In this document: piece by piece, positions 17,544 through 27,018 of the stretch
Numbering within the stretch: the first letter of the stretch is position 1
Layout: every line of letters begins with the position of its first letter
From: JANQJA01 sp965267485
GTDB taxonomy: Bacteria; Pseudomonadota; Gammaproteobacteria; Pseudomonadales; Azotimanducaceae
DNA: 64,000 bases
Assembly: GCA_965267485.1 (NCBI GenBank)
Contig: OZ254080.1
Span: forward strand, 2,480,001 to 2,544,000
Direction of reading: 5' to 3'
The notes under the pieces: model-generated
Databases searched by the model: none
What the model saw: the letters and a program-made list of their open reading frames with translations, nothing else
What the model was told of the DNA's origin: nothing
Position numbers and translations under genes: made by a program

Positions 17544-18449
17544 TCAGTCGGCGGCGCTGGCCGTCACCCGCTGCTTCAGGAAGGAACCGATCTTCTCGAT
17601 GGCCTGCTTGCCTTCGGGCACACGACCGGCGAAGACCGGGAAGACGTGGGGCATCTTCGGCCAGACGTCGAGTTGGGCTTCACCCCCGGCTTCCCGCACC
17701 TTGTCGGCCAGCCGCTTTGAATCGCTCAGCAGTACCTCGGTGCTGCCGACGATGATCAGCATCGGCGGCACGCCGCTCAGGTCGCCAAAGAGCGGCGAGG
17801 CGAATGGCGCCCGCGGGTCGCGATCACCGAGATAGGCATCGGCGAATTTCTGCAGCCCCGAGGCCGGCAACATTGCATCTGCCTCGGCGTTCAGCTTGAT
17901 CGAGTCACCGGACAGTGAGAGATCGACCCAGGGCGACAGCAGCACCGCGCTGTGAGGCATGGGCATGCCGAGGCCGCGTGCGTTCATCATGGTGGCAACG
18001 GCGAGGCCACCGCCCGCCGAGTCGCCGGCAATGGCGAGCCTGTCGCCGGTGTAACCCTGGTCAACGAGCCAGCGATAGCAGGCGGTCGCATCTTCCAATG
18101 CGGCCGGGAACGGATGCTCCGGCGCAAGGCGATAGTCCACGACGAGCACGCGCATCCCGGCAGCGACCGAGAGCCGCCAGGCCAGATCGCGATGACTGTC
18201 GAGGCCGCCGAATACATAACCGCCGCCATGCAGATAGAGCATCGCGCGGTCGCTCTCGGCGCCCACCCATTCGCAAGGCACATCACCCACGGTGACGGGT
18301 TCGACTTTCGCATCGTCCGGCAGCTTCGGCCCAAGGCCCGCGGCCCTGGCCATCTCCTCTTTGAACGAGGTCATATCTTCCGCCGCGGCGATCGTTTTCT
18401 TGATCGTCCGTCGCAACATGAAACTCAGCAGGCTCGCCCTGATGCTCAT
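17544..18449 (-). CDS. Alpha/beta hydrolase, hormone-sensitive-lipase (family IV esterase) type
   Basis: A 301-residue esterase. HGGG in LYLHGGGYVFGGLDSH forms the oxyanion hole, the nucleophile Ser is in AIAGDSAGGGLAVA, and the Asp and His lie in the C-terminal third (VWPKMPHVFPVFAG). No signal peptide. It lies directly upstream of the selD fusion (2 bp apart), apparently a shared transcript without obvious functional link. It is divergent from the DUF1853 gene. Confidence 0.9.
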   Translation of the reverse strand: MSIRASLLSFMLRRTIKKTIAAAEDMTSFKEEMARAAGLGPKLPDDAKVEPVTVGDVPCEWVGAESDRAMLYLHGGGYVFGGLDSHRDLAWRLSVAAGMRVLVVDYRLAPEHPFPAALEDATACYRWLVDQGYTGDRLAIAGDSAGGGLAVATMMNARGLGMPMPHSAVLLSPWVDLSLSGDSIKLNAEADAMLPASGLQKFADAYLGDRDPRAPFASPLFGDLSGVPPMLIIVGSTEVLLSDSKRLADKVREAGGEAQLDVWPKMPHVFPVFAGRVPEGKQAIEKIGSFLKQRVTASAAD

Positions 18450-18485
18450 TGGTTACCGCACTATCCCTTTCGTTATGATCCGGCG

Positions 18486-19316
18486 ATGTTGTCAGAAAAC
18501 CGGTTAAACCGCGACCTCGCGTGGTGTCTGGGCAGCGCGTCCCTCGCTGCCGACGAGGCCTGGTGTGAATTCGCCGCGGCCCTCCCCGCCGGCCTCACCC
18601 TCGCACCACCGCCGGACGTTCACCGCTTTCGGCTCGGGCGCCACTTCGAGTTACTGCTGCGAGCCTGGATGGACGCCTCGGATGAAATTGAACTGATCGA
18701 GGCGAATCTGCCCGTGCGGCAAGGCAAGCAGACCATCGGCGAGTTCGACTTCCTCGTGCGTTTCCGCGGCGCGGTCGAACACTGGGAAGCAGCGGTGAAG
18801 TTCTATCTCGGCACCGGCGACCGCACGAATGCCGCCAACTGGATTGGCCCGAACACGGCCGACCGTCTGGACCTCAAGCTCGATCGGCTGCGCAGCCACC
18901 AGCTCCGCCTCGCCGAACACCCGGCTGCCCGCGAGATGCTCGCCGCACGGGGGATTCAGGTTGCCCGCAGCCGCTGCCTCATGAAGGGCCGGCTGTTTCA
19001 TCCAGCAGGAGCTGACCGCGAACAGCCGGCATCCGTCAACCCGGCGCACGAGCGCGGCTGGTGGCTTACGGCAACAGCCTTCGCATCAAGCTTTGCCGGC
19101 ACTGACGCGCGCTTTGCGGTACTGCCCAAAGCGCTGTGGCTCGCGCCACTCGCGGGTGGGGATATCGAAGCGACGCTCTCGGCGGACCAACTGCTGGCAA
19201 GGCTGGCGCAACCCCGCGCCGAGCAGGCAACCCACGTGGCAATGATCGCTGACGAGGGCGAGGTCAGCCGGGGATTCATCGTCACCGACCAATGGTTGAC
19301 CCGCGTCAATGCATGA
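18486..19316 (+). CDS. DUF1853 family protein
   Basis: A 276-residue protein; the ATG at 18486 is the start matching the family. Conserved features: a W-rich N-terminus (NRDLAWCLGSASLAADEAW), LGRHFELLLRAWMD, then Q.IGEFDFLVRFRGAVEHWEAAVKFYL and GPNTADRLDLKLDRL. The E-x-D-F...E-x-x-V-K-F arrangement has the look of a PD-(D/E)XK nuclease fold, which is my inference and not an established activity. Function unknown. Confidence 0.85.
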   Translation: MLSENRLNRDLAWCLGSASLAADEAWCEFAAALPAGLTLAPPPDVHRFRLGRHFELLLRAWMDASDEIELIEANLPVRQGKQTIGEFDFLVRFRGAVEHWEAAVKFYLGTGDRTNAANWIGPNTADRLDLKLDRLRSHQLRLAEHPAAREMLAARGIQVARSRCLMKGRLFHPAGADREQPASVNPAHERGWWLTATAFASSFAGTDARFAVLPKALWLAPLAGGDIEATLSADQLLARLAQPRAEQATHVAMIADEGEVSRGFIVTDQWLTRVNA

Positions 19317-19372
19317 ACGGCCCCTGCGTCGTCAAATGAGCCTGAACGCAACTGAAACCAGAGGCAGATGCC

Positions 19373-19519
19373 ATGGGTGAGAAAACCGATAAGCCGACAG
19401 AGCAACAGGACGCCACAGCACAGGACGGCGAGACCACCTACGATCGCGAGGCAAAACTGAAAGAGCTGCTGGACCAGGATCAGAAGAACCCGTTCGCCGA
19501 CCCCTTCATGGGCTTCTAG
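19373..19519 (+). CDS. Small acidic hypothetical protein
   Basis: A 48-residue ORF, MGEKTDKPTEQQDATAQDGE at the start and DQKNPFADPFMGF at the end. It follows the DUF1853 gene by 56 bp on the same strand. The sequence is hydrophilic and probably disordered, with an aromatic C-terminal tail. No family is recognised. Codon use is host-like, and the ORF fills the gap before the convergent response regulator, which supports it being real. Confidence 0.45.
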   Translation: MGEKTDKPTEQQDATAQDGETTYDREAKLKELLDQDQKNPFADPFMGF

Positions 19520-19526
19520 CCGCGTT

Positions 19527-19940
19527 CTAGCGCGGGCCGCCCTCGTTCAGGTCGAGGGCGATAACCAGCGCCTCGGTGAGTGAACTGGCACTGAACGGCT
19601 TTCTCAGGATCTGGATACCGAGATCCGCAATCGAACCATCGGCGGCTTCCTCGGCAAAGCCTGTGCACAGGATGACCGCGATATCAGGGTGATGCTGTTG
19701 CAGGTAACGGGCGAGTGCGACCCCGTTCATCTCGCCGGGCATCCGGATGTCCGACAGCACGCCATCAATCCGCAAGCCTGACTCGACCAGTTCACGGGCT
19801 TCATCCGCCGTGGCCGCCGTCAGCACCTCGAAACCCATCCGCCCCAGACGAAATTCCAGCACACGGCGCAACGCCGGCTCATCATCGACGACGAGCAGAC
19901 GCGTGCCTCGCGGCACGTATGGCGGCATTCCAGGTGACAT
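19527..19940 (-). CDS. Single-domain response regulator
   Basis: A 137-residue receiver domain. The acidic pair is in LLVVDDEPALRR, the phospho-acceptor Asp in VLSDIRMPGEMNG, Thr in ILCTGFAE and Lys in ILRKPFSASSL. No output domain follows, so it acts as a CheY/Spo0F-like relay or as a partner of a hybrid kinase. The ATG at 19940 has AGGTG upstream; a GTG at 19952 is the alternative. No kinase gene is adjacent; the nearest is at 32580-34673. Confidence 0.85.
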   Translation of the reverse strand: MSPGMPPYVPRGTRLLVVDDEPALRRVLEFRLGRMGFEVLTAATADEARELVESGLRIDGVLSDIRMPGEMNGVALARYLQQHHPDIAVILCTGFAEEAADGSIADLGIQILRKPFSASSLTEALVIALDLNEGGPR

Positions 19941-20020
19941 GGCCCAAGGCACCTAAAAGCCCCGAGGCTAACCGCTGCGGGTAATCCGTCTGTGACTGCT
20001 TTGTGAAGTTGTGTAAAGCG

Positions 20021-21943
20021 CTACGGCTCGGTTGGGTCCGGGTCTTCGACGTTGCCCTCGTCGTCGATCGACACATCCTGGAACTGGAACTCATGCAGCG
20101 TGTAGTAGATGCCCTTCAGGGCCAGCAGCTCCTCATGGGAACCGTATTCCTTGACGACACCGTGATGAAGCACCAGCACCGCGTCTGCTTCCTGGATGGT
20201 CTGCAGGCGGTGCGCAATCAGAATGCCGGTGCGCCCCTCGAGCAGTTTGCGCAGACCGTCCTGGATCAGGAGCTCGGTCTCGGTATCGATGCTCGCGGTG
20301 GCTTCATCGAGCACCAGGATCTCCGGGTCGGCAGCCAGCACCCGCGCGAACGCGAGCAGTTGCCGCTGCCCCTGTGAGAGGTTCGAACCCCGTTCCACCA
20401 GCGGCGTGTCGTAACCCTGGGGCAGGCTCGAGATGAACTCATGGGCGTTCACGGTCTTCGCCGCCTCGATCGCCCGTTCGCGCGTGATCTCGGGATTGCC
20501 GAGGATGATGTTGTCGATCACGCTGCCCGAGAAGATGTGGAAATCCTGCAGCACCACGCCGATGCGACGACGCACCTCCTGAGAGCGGATGCGGTTCAGG
20601 TCGATGCCGTCGAGGAAGATCATGTTGTCATCGAAATCGTAGAACCGCCCCAGCAGCCTGATCATCGTGCTCTTGCCGGAGCCCGTCGGCCCGACGATCG
20701 CAAGCTTCTTGCCGGCGTCGAGGCGGAAGGACACATCTTTCAGGATCGGTACATCAGGCTCGTACTCAAAGTTGACGTGCTTGAACTCGATCGTGCCCGC
20801 GAGCCGCTCGGGCAGGTCAGCCGGACGCTCCGGCTCGTGGATCTGCTCGTCCCAGTCCAGCGCCTGGAAGATCCGCTCACCGCTAGCCATCGCCCGGAAC
20901 AGCACGTTGAGCTGCTCACCCAGCATGACAACCGGCGTGAACAGCATGTTCATGAAGCGCGTGAACAGGATCACGCCGCCCAGCGTCATTTCGTCCTGCA
21001 CGGCTGCTCCGCCGCCGTACCAGATGATGAGCCCGAGGCCAATTGACGCCAACGAGTCGTTGAAGGCGCCGTAGAACGTCGACAGGTTGATCGAGCGGAA
21101 CTCGTACCGCCGGTTGCTCTTGTTGATGTCGGTGTACACCTCGAGGTTGCGCTCCTGGCGCTCACTGAGCTGCACGACCTGCATGCCGGAAAGATTCTCC
21201 TGCAGGTTGTGGTTGAGCGCCGAGACGCTGTTGCGGGTCAGCCGGAACACCTCGCGGCTGGCGCGCCGGAACAGCATGGTCGCGACCCCGACAATGGGCA
21301 CGAGCATCAGCAGGATGAACGTCATCTCGACGCTGGTCGAGAACATGATGGCGAGCGCGACCAGAAACGGCACAAACTCACCGATCAGCCCGCCCATGCC
21401 GCGCAGCATTTCGTAGAGCGCCTCGATGTCGTTGGTGACGCGGGTCATGATGCGCCCCACCGGCACCTTGTCGTAGAACGAACTGGGGCGTGTTTCCATG
21501 TGCGAAAACAGGTCCTGCCGCAAATCGCGCAGCGACTTCACGATGGAGCTGATGAGCGTCAGGCGGTGCACATGGCCGGTGAGCGTAAAGAGGCTCATGA
21601 GTGCGGCGAACAGCGCGCCCGCGCAGAAGATCGGATCCCAGCCGGTTTGCGCCTCAATCCACTGGGTGAGCGCGATCATGCCGAGATCCGGCATGTTGCT
21701 CTCGGTGACGCCAGAGATGATGTAGTCGACCAGCACCCGGGAGATCACGATTTCCATCATGACCGCGAACGTACTCGACAGCAGGATCAGAATCGCACTC
21801 ACGACCAGCGTCAGCCGGTACGGCTTCAGCCACTTGAGAATGCGCATGAAGAGCTGCAGGTTGAGCACCGCGCCGGACAGCTCGGCGTCGAACATCGAGT
21901 GATCGCGCTTCTCGTTGCCGGTGCTGTTGGTCGCTTCGCTCAT
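20021..21943 (-). CDS. ABC exporter half-transporter (catalytically complete subunit)
   Basis: A 640-residue fused membrane/ATPase half-transporter. There are six membrane spans in residues 1-340, then the nucleotide-binding domain: Walker A VGPTGSGKSTMIRLL, signature NLSQGQRQLLAFAR, Walker B ILVLDEATASID with the catalytic Glu, and the H-loop in LIAHRLQTI. It overlaps the upstream partner by ATGA (21940-21943) and is probably the second half of a heterodimeric multidrug or lipid exporter of the MdlB type. Confidence 0.92.
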   Translation of the reverse strand: MSEATNSTGNEKRDHSMFDAELSGAVLNLQLFMRILKWLKPYRLTLVVSAILILLSSTFAVMMEIVISRVLVDYIISGVTESNMPDLGMIALTQWIEAQTGWDPIFCAGALFAALMSLFTLTGHVHRLTLISSIVKSLRDLRQDLFSHMETRPSSFYDKVPVGRIMTRVTNDIEALYEMLRGMGGLIGEFVPFLVALAIMFSTSVEMTFILLMLVPIVGVATMLFRRASREVFRLTRNSVSALNHNLQENLSGMQVVQLSERQERNLEVYTDINKSNRRYEFRSINLSTFYGAFNDSLASIGLGLIIWYGGGAAVQDEMTLGGVILFTRFMNMLFTPVVMLGEQLNVLFRAMASGERIFQALDWDEQIHEPERPADLPERLAGTIEFKHVNFEYEPDVPILKDVSFRLDAGKKLAIVGPTGSGKSTMIRLLGRFYDFDDNMIFLDGIDLNRIRSQEVRRRIGVVLQDFHIFSGSVIDNIILGNPEITRERAIEAAKTVNAHEFISSLPQGYDTPLVERGSNLSQGQRQLLAFARVLAADPEILVLDEATASIDTETELLIQDGLRKLLEGRTGILIAHRLQTIQEADAVLVLHHGVVKEYGSHEELLALKGIYYTLHEFQFQDVSIDDEGNVEDPDPTEP

Positions 21944-23736
21944 ACCGGTGACAGCTCCAGGTCTTCGAGCCCCTGGCGCGGATCACCGCCCTGGGTCTGG
22001 ATGCGCTCGAGTGCAGCGTAAATGCCGTCCTGCTTCAGCAGCTTGGCATGCGAGCCGACCTCGATGATCGCGCCCTTGTCCATGACTACAATGCGGTCGC
22101 AATGCCGCAGCGTCGACACGCGGTGACTGACGAGAATGGTGGTCTTCTGGCTGCGCATCTGCTTGAGACGCCGCAGGATATGTTCCTCGGTCTCGGTATC
22201 GACGCTCGAGAAGCAGTCGTCGAGAATCAGCACCGGCGCGTTGCGAATGAGCCCCCGGGCCAGCGTCGCCCGCTGCTTCTGCCCGCCGGACAGCGTGACG
22301 CCGCGCTCGCCGACCAGCGTATCCATCTGCGCCGGGAACTCGGCAATCGTATCTCGCAGCGCCGCGGCCTCGGCAGAATCCCAGATCACCTCGAGGTTCC
22401 GCTCGGGATCGTCGTACGAGATGTTGTTGCGCAGCGGCTCGCCGAACAGGAACGGGTCCTGCAGCACCTGGGCGATCTGCGAGCGAAGCTGCGACAGCGG
22501 GTAGTCGCAGATGTCATGGCCGTCGAGGAACAGCTGACCGCGCTGCGTATTGCACATGCGCGTAAACTGCTTCAGCAGCGTCGACTTGCCGGAGCCCACG
22601 CGCCCCACAATGCCGATCGATTCCCCGGCCGCAATATGCAGGTTGATGTCGTTCAGTACCGGCTCCCTGCCACCCGCGTAGCTGAACGTCAGATGCCGCA
22701 GTTCGAATTCGCCGGTGATCTGCTCCGGCGTCTTGCCGCTGGGCTGATCCTCGATCTCGGGCTCGGCGTCGTAGATCTCGCAGAGCCGGCCCATGCCGAC
22801 GGCCGCCCGCTGGATCAGCGTGATGAACATGCCGGCCATGCGAATCGGCTGCAGCAGCATGTTGATGCCGAACAGGAAGAACAACAGGTCGCCGACCGTC
22901 ATCTGCCCTTCCATCACCTGATAGCCGCCGTAGGTGACAATGACCAGCTGCGCCGCTGATGCGAAGAACGGCATCCACGCATTCATGAGCGACTGGATGC
23001 GGGCCTGCTCGTAGAACGCCTGGCCGTAGGCGTCGTTGGTCTGCCAGAAGCGCTGGATCTCGTTGTCCTCCTGCGCCATGGCCTGCACGGTACGAATGCC
23101 GCCGAGATTCTCCTGCACGTGGGCGCCGAGGCCGGACAGACGCTCCTGCACCTCCCTTGATGCGACCGCCATCGATCGCGACATGTACTTGGCATAGAAG
23201 AACAGGACCGGCAGCAGCGGCATCACGAGCAGCGTCAGCGTCACCGACTTCGACAGCATATAGGCGAGCGCAAAGAGCGGCGCGTACACGATGATCACCA
23301 TCTGGATCGCGCCGAACGCCACAAGGCGCTGGATGAGCGCGATATCCTGGATGGCGCGCGTCATGATGTCGCCGACACCCATCCGCGCGAAGAAATCAGA
23401 GCCCTGACGCTGCACGCTGGAGTAGAGCTTCTGGCGCAGGTCGTACGACACGCTGATCCCGACCCGGCGCACCGCCCGGCGCGCATGCACCACGAACACG
23501 AAGCGCATGAGCACGCAGAAGACGATGCCGCCCGCGATCTCGGCGAGGGAATACGGCGTGGTCGCGCCCTCGATCTGCGCCTTGATGGCATCGAGACCGT
23601 AGGACACGAGGAAGATCGTGTTGATCTCGAAAAACCGCGCAACGAAAAAGGTAAAGAACGCCGCATAGATCCGGAACCGGTAAGGTTCGACGAATGGCAA
23701 TAGGCGTTTAAGAGCGTTCAAACTACTGGACTGCAT
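21940..23736 (-). CDS. ABC exporter half-transporter (degenerate-site subunit)
   Basis: A 598-residue half-transporter, first gene of the pair. It has six membrane spans, then Walker A VGRVGSGKSTLLKQF, signature TLSGGQKQRATLARG and Walker B PVLILDDCFSSVD. Asp replaces the catalytic Glu after Walker B, as in MdlA, YheI and TM287. Asymmetric ATP sites are expected for a heterodimer with the downstream gene. It is divergent from the spermidine-synthase-like pair, the starts lying 43 bp apart. Confidence 0.92.
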   Translation of the reverse strand: MQSSSLNALKRLLPFVEPYRFRIYAAFFTFFVARFFEINTIFLVSYGLDAIKAQIEGATTPYSLAEIAGGIVFCVLMRFVFVVHARRAVRRVGISVSYDLRQKLYSSVQRQGSDFFARMGVGDIMTRAIQDIALIQRLVAFGAIQMVIIVYAPLFALAYMLSKSVTLTLLVMPLLPVLFFYAKYMSRSMAVASREVQERLSGLGAHVQENLGGIRTVQAMAQEDNEIQRFWQTNDAYGQAFYEQARIQSLMNAWMPFFASAAQLVIVTYGGYQVMEGQMTVGDLLFFLFGINMLLQPIRMAGMFITLIQRAAVGMGRLCEIYDAEPEIEDQPSGKTPEQITGEFELRHLTFSYAGGREPVLNDINLHIAAGESIGIVGRVGSGKSTLLKQFTRMCNTQRGQLFLDGHDICDYPLSQLRSQIAQVLQDPFLFGEPLRNNISYDDPERNLEVIWDSAEAAALRDTIAEFPAQMDTLVGERGVTLSGGQKQRATLARGLIRNAPVLILDDCFSSVDTETEEHILRRLKQMRSQKTTILVSHRVSTLRHCDRIVVMDKGAIIEVGSHAKLLKQDGIYAALERIQTQGGDPRQGLEDLELSPV

Positions 23737-23778
23737 GTGAGACGTTTTAATTCTTGCATAAAACCCTATACTCGGGCC

Positions 23779-24420
23779 ATGAGCAGTAACGTTGTCACCA
23801 ACGCCCTGGTGTTGGTTCTGGCCTTTTCATCCGGCTTCATCATCATGTCCATCGAGCTCCTCGGCGGCAGGATACTCGCGCCCTATTTCGGCAGCGGGAT
23901 CTACGTCTGGGGCAGCATCATCACGGTCTTCATGCTGTCTTTATCCATCGGCTACCTGATCGGCGGCCGGCTGTCAGTGGATAACCCCAACCTGTTTCGC
24001 TACGGCACCTTCTTCATTGGCGCCGCGATCACGCTGCTGCCGACGATCGCCTTCGGGGAGGCCATGCTCGACTGGGTGTTCGGCATGATCACCGACCCCC
24101 GCTACGGCTCGCTGGTGGCCTCGATGCTGCTGTTCTTCGTGCCGACGGCGGTGCTCGGCATGATTGCGCCCTACTCCGTACGCCTGATGGTCGAGCATGC
24201 GCGGCACAGCGGCAAGGTCGCGGGTGGGCTGTACTTCGTCTCGACCCTTGGCAGCGCCCTCGGGACGCTGGCGACCTCGTTCTACCTTGTACTCTGGCTT
24301 GAAGTGAACAACATCCTGCTGACGATGTTCGGCACGCTCATCGCAGGCGGCTGCATCGCCATCTTCAGCCACTACCGGCTCGCGCCGACGCCGGAGCCGG
24401 AACTCGTCATTGAGGAGTAA
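23779..24420 (+). CDS. Polytopic membrane domain of a split fused-MFS/spermidine-synthase-like protein
   Basis: A 213-residue integral membrane protein with about six or seven hydrophobic segments (ALVLVLAFSSGFIIMSIELLG at the start; ILLTMFGTLIAGGCIAIF near the end). The ELLGGRILAPYFGSGIYVWGS motif is typical of the N-terminal membrane module of bacterial fused spermidine synthases. Here the catalytic domain is a separate gene 4 bp downstream. The ATG at 23779 is used because the longer frame to 23737 adds no conserved sequence. Confidence 0.85.
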   Translation: MSSNVVTNALVLVLAFSSGFIIMSIELLGGRILAPYFGSGIYVWGSIITVFMLSLSIGYLIGGRLSVDNPNLFRYGTFFIGAAITLLPTIAFGEAMLDWVFGMITDPRYGSLVASMLLFFVPTAVLGMIAPYSVRLMVEHARHSGKVAGGLYFVSTLGSALGTLATSFYLVLWLEVNNILLTMFGTLIAGGCIAIFSHYRLAPTPEPELVIEE

Positions 24421-24424
24421 CCCC

Positions 24425-25324
24425 ATGCGCCTGCTCATCCTGCTGTCATGCCTGACAGTCGCCCTCGTCGTCGACGTGCCCGAAGCCGGTGCCCGCGACA
24501 TCCACCGGGAAAAGTCGCTGTACCGGAACATCGTCGTGCGCGAGCGTGGCGACCTGCGGTGTCTGGTGTTCTCGGTCAAGCGCGGCGACCGCAACCAGAC
24601 CTGCATGGATATGGACGACCCGCGACGGCTCGTCTTCCCTTACGTGCGCATGAGCCTCGGCGGCCTGCTGGTCGAACCTGACCCCACACGCATCCTGATG
24701 CTCGGCATGGGCGGCGGCACCATTCCGATGGTGCTCACCGAGATGTATCCGGACGCGAAGATCGACGTCGTGGAAATCGACGAGGCGGTAGTCCGGGTGG
24801 CGCAGGAATATTTCGCGTTCCGGGAAAACGACAACATGAAGATCGCGGTGGCCGACGCCCGGGTCTTCGTCAAGCGCGCGATTCTGCAGAAGCAGTCCTA
24901 CGACTTCATCATCCTCGATGCCTTTACCGGCGACTACATTCCCGAGCACCTGATGACGCTCGAGTTCCTGGAAGAAGTAAAGACGATTCTGGATGACGAC
25001 GGTGTGCTGGTGGCCAACACGTTCTCGACGAGCGCGCTGTACGACCACGAGTCGGAGACGTACAAAGCGGCGTTCGGGCCGTTCTTCAACTTCAAGCTGC
25101 CAATCACCGGCAACCGGGTGATCATCGCAAGGGAGAGCGGCCTGCCGTCAGACGAGACGATTGAGGCCAGAGCCGAGGCGCTGGGCCCGGTGCTGGAGAA
25201 GTACGCGGTCGACCTGTCCAGGTACCCGCAGAACATGAGCCGCGGGCAGGACTGGAATCACAACCGGCGAGTACTGACCGATCAGTACTCGCCGGCGAAT
25301 CTGCTGCGTGGGGATATCTACTAG
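24425..25324 (+). CDS. Spermidine-synthase-like methyltransferase-fold protein, exported
   Basis: A 299-residue protein with a signal peptide or membrane anchor (MRLLILLSCLTVALVVDVPEAGA) and a Rossmann-like spermidine synthase domain: ILMLGMGGGTIPMVL, VDVVEIDEAVVRVAQ and DFIILDAFTGDYIPEHL. GAGGAGT precedes the ATG; a TTG at 24410 would overlap the membrane gene. A periplasmic location is odd for a polyamine synthase and suggests that the pair acts together at the membrane. Substrate unknown. Confidence 0.85.
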   Translation: MRLLILLSCLTVALVVDVPEAGARDIHREKSLYRNIVVRERGDLRCLVFSVKRGDRNQTCMDMDDPRRLVFPYVRMSLGGLLVEPDPTRILMLGMGGGTIPMVLTEMYPDAKIDVVEIDEAVVRVAQEYFAFRENDNMKIAVADARVFVKRAILQKQSYDFIILDAFTGDYIPEHLMTLEFLEEVKTILDDDGVLVANTFSTSALYDHESETYKAAFGPFFNFKLPITGNRVIIARESGLPSDETIEARAEALGPVLEKYAVDLSRYPQNMSRGQDWNHNRRVLTDQYSPANLLRGDIY

Positions 25325-25327
25325 CCC

Positions 25328-26872
25328 TTAAGCCTTGGCAGCATCGGCTTCCTTCCAGTAGCGGTCCTTGAGCAGGCGCTTGTAGAGCTTGCCCGTGGGG
25401 TGGCGTGGCAGTTCCTTCTCGAAGTCCACGCTGCGCGGACACTTGATGTGCGAGATGTGGCTGCGGCAGAACTCGATCAACTCCTCGGCAAACTCCGGCG
25501 TCGCATCTTCCCAGTGCTTGGGTTGCACCACCGCCTTCACCTCTTCACCGAAGTCCTCGTTCGGCACCCCGAACACGGCCACGTCCATCACCTTCGGATG
25601 CGTTACCAGGATGTTCTCGGTTTCCTGCGGATAGATGTTCACGCCGCCCGAGATGATCATGAAGTTCTTGCGGTCGGTCAGGTACAGGAAGCCGTCCGCA
25701 TCCACGTAGCCGACGTCGCCGAGCGTCGTCCAGCCTTTCGGGTGCCGTGACTCATTGGTCTTCTTCTCGTCGCCGTAGTACTCAAACTCACCGCCGCCCT
25801 CGAAGTAGATGGTGCCCGTCTCGCCGGTCGGCACCTCGTTGCCTTCGTCGTCGCAGATATGCACCTGCGCCGTGATCGGCTGGCCGACTGAACCCTTGTG
25901 CTGCAGCCACTGCTCGGAATTGATGGCAACAAAACCATTACCCTCGGTACCGGCGTAGTACTCGTGGATCACCGGACCCCACCACTCGATCATCTGCTCC
26001 TTCACAGGAATCGGACACGGCGCGGCCGCATGGATGGCACACTCCAGCGACGAGACGTCGTACTTCAGGCGCACGTCCTCGTCGAGCTTCAGCATGCGGA
26101 TGAACATCGTTGGCACCCACTGTGAGTGCGTCACCTTGTATTTCTCAATGGCCTGCAGCGCCGCCTCCGGCTCGAAGTGCGCCATCACGATGCAGGTCAT
26201 GCCGCCCAGAATAAAGCCCATGGTGAAGGTCAGGGGTGCGGCGTGATAAAGCGGTGCCGGCGAGAGATAGATGCTGTCTTCGGTCGCGCCGTACAGCAGC
26301 GCGAACAGGTTCGGTGTCTCATCGTCCTCCGGCTGGAACTCGCCCTCGGGCAGCGGCTTCAGCACGCCCTTGGGCCGGCCGGTGGTGCCAGAGGAATACA
26401 GCATGGACGCCCCGGTGCTCTCGTCAGCGATCGGGTCTGTTGGCATCCCGGCGATGGCGTCTTCCCAACTCTCGAAGCCGGCGATGGTGCCATCGAGCAT
26501 GTACGCGTGTTCAACGTGCTCCATCTTGCCCACGAGCTTCTCGACCACCGTCTGGCGATCCTTCGAAGTGATAAACACCTTCGCGCCGCAGTCATTGACG
26601 ATGTACTCCACCTCTTCCTCCTGCAGGCGGTAACTGATCGCGGTGTAGTAGAGGCCAGAGCGCATCGCCGCCAGACAGATCTGGATATAGCGAGGGTGAT
26701 TCTCCGCAAGGATTGCGATGTGATCGCCCCGCTTCAGCCCGAGTTTGCGAAACAGGTGTGCACCCTGGTTCGAGGTCTCGTCCAGTTCCTTTCGGGTGAC
26801 GGTGAAACCCGACTCCGCCATGATGTAGGCGGGCTTGTCAGGATTCTGTTTGGCCAGAGTCGTAGGATGCAT
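25328..26872 (-). CDS. Fatty-acid/acyl-CoA ligase (AMP-forming)
   Basis: A 514-residue ANL ligase. The P-loop is SMLYSSGTTGRPKGVLKP, the A5 motif is IHEYYAGTEGNGF, the hinge region is YLTDRKNFMIISGGVNIYPQETE, and the catalytic Lys is in LPRHPTGKLYKRLL. About 25-30% of the sequence as read resembles the other ligase at 11639-13264 in motif order, but the two are clearly separate subfamilies. It is convergent with the spermidine-synthase-like gene (3 bp apart). A 146-bp AT-rich region divides it from the PilZ gene. Confidence 0.88.
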   Translation of the reverse strand: MHPTTLAKQNPDKPAYIMAESGFTVTRKELDETSNQGAHLFRKLGLKRGDHIAILAENHPRYIQICLAAMRSGLYYTAISYRLQEEEVEYIVNDCGAKVFITSKDRQTVVEKLVGKMEHVEHAYMLDGTIAGFESWEDAIAGMPTDPIADESTGASMLYSSGTTGRPKGVLKPLPEGEFQPEDDETPNLFALLYGATEDSIYLSPAPLYHAAPLTFTMGFILGGMTCIVMAHFEPEAALQAIEKYKVTHSQWVPTMFIRMLKLDEDVRLKYDVSSLECAIHAAAPCPIPVKEQMIEWWGPVIHEYYAGTEGNGFVAINSEQWLQHKGSVGQPITAQVHICDDEGNEVPTGETGTIYFEGGGEFEYYGDEKKTNESRHPKGWTTLGDVGYVDADGFLYLTDRKNFMIISGGVNIYPQETENILVTHPKVMDVAVFGVPNEDFGEEVKAVVQPKHWEDATPEFAEELIEFCRSHISHIKCPRSVDFEKELPRHPTGKLYKRLLKDRYWKEADAAKA

Positions 26873-27018
26873 CTTTTCCCTCTTTTCAAAGTTTCATTAA
26901 ATCAATAACTTAACAGACAAACTTAAGGTAGATTTTCCAGAAGATTGGAGACATAATGAACACCGCTGGATATCTGTTGTCCGACTAGTAACCAAAGCTA
27001 CCAAAAAGCGCACAAATA

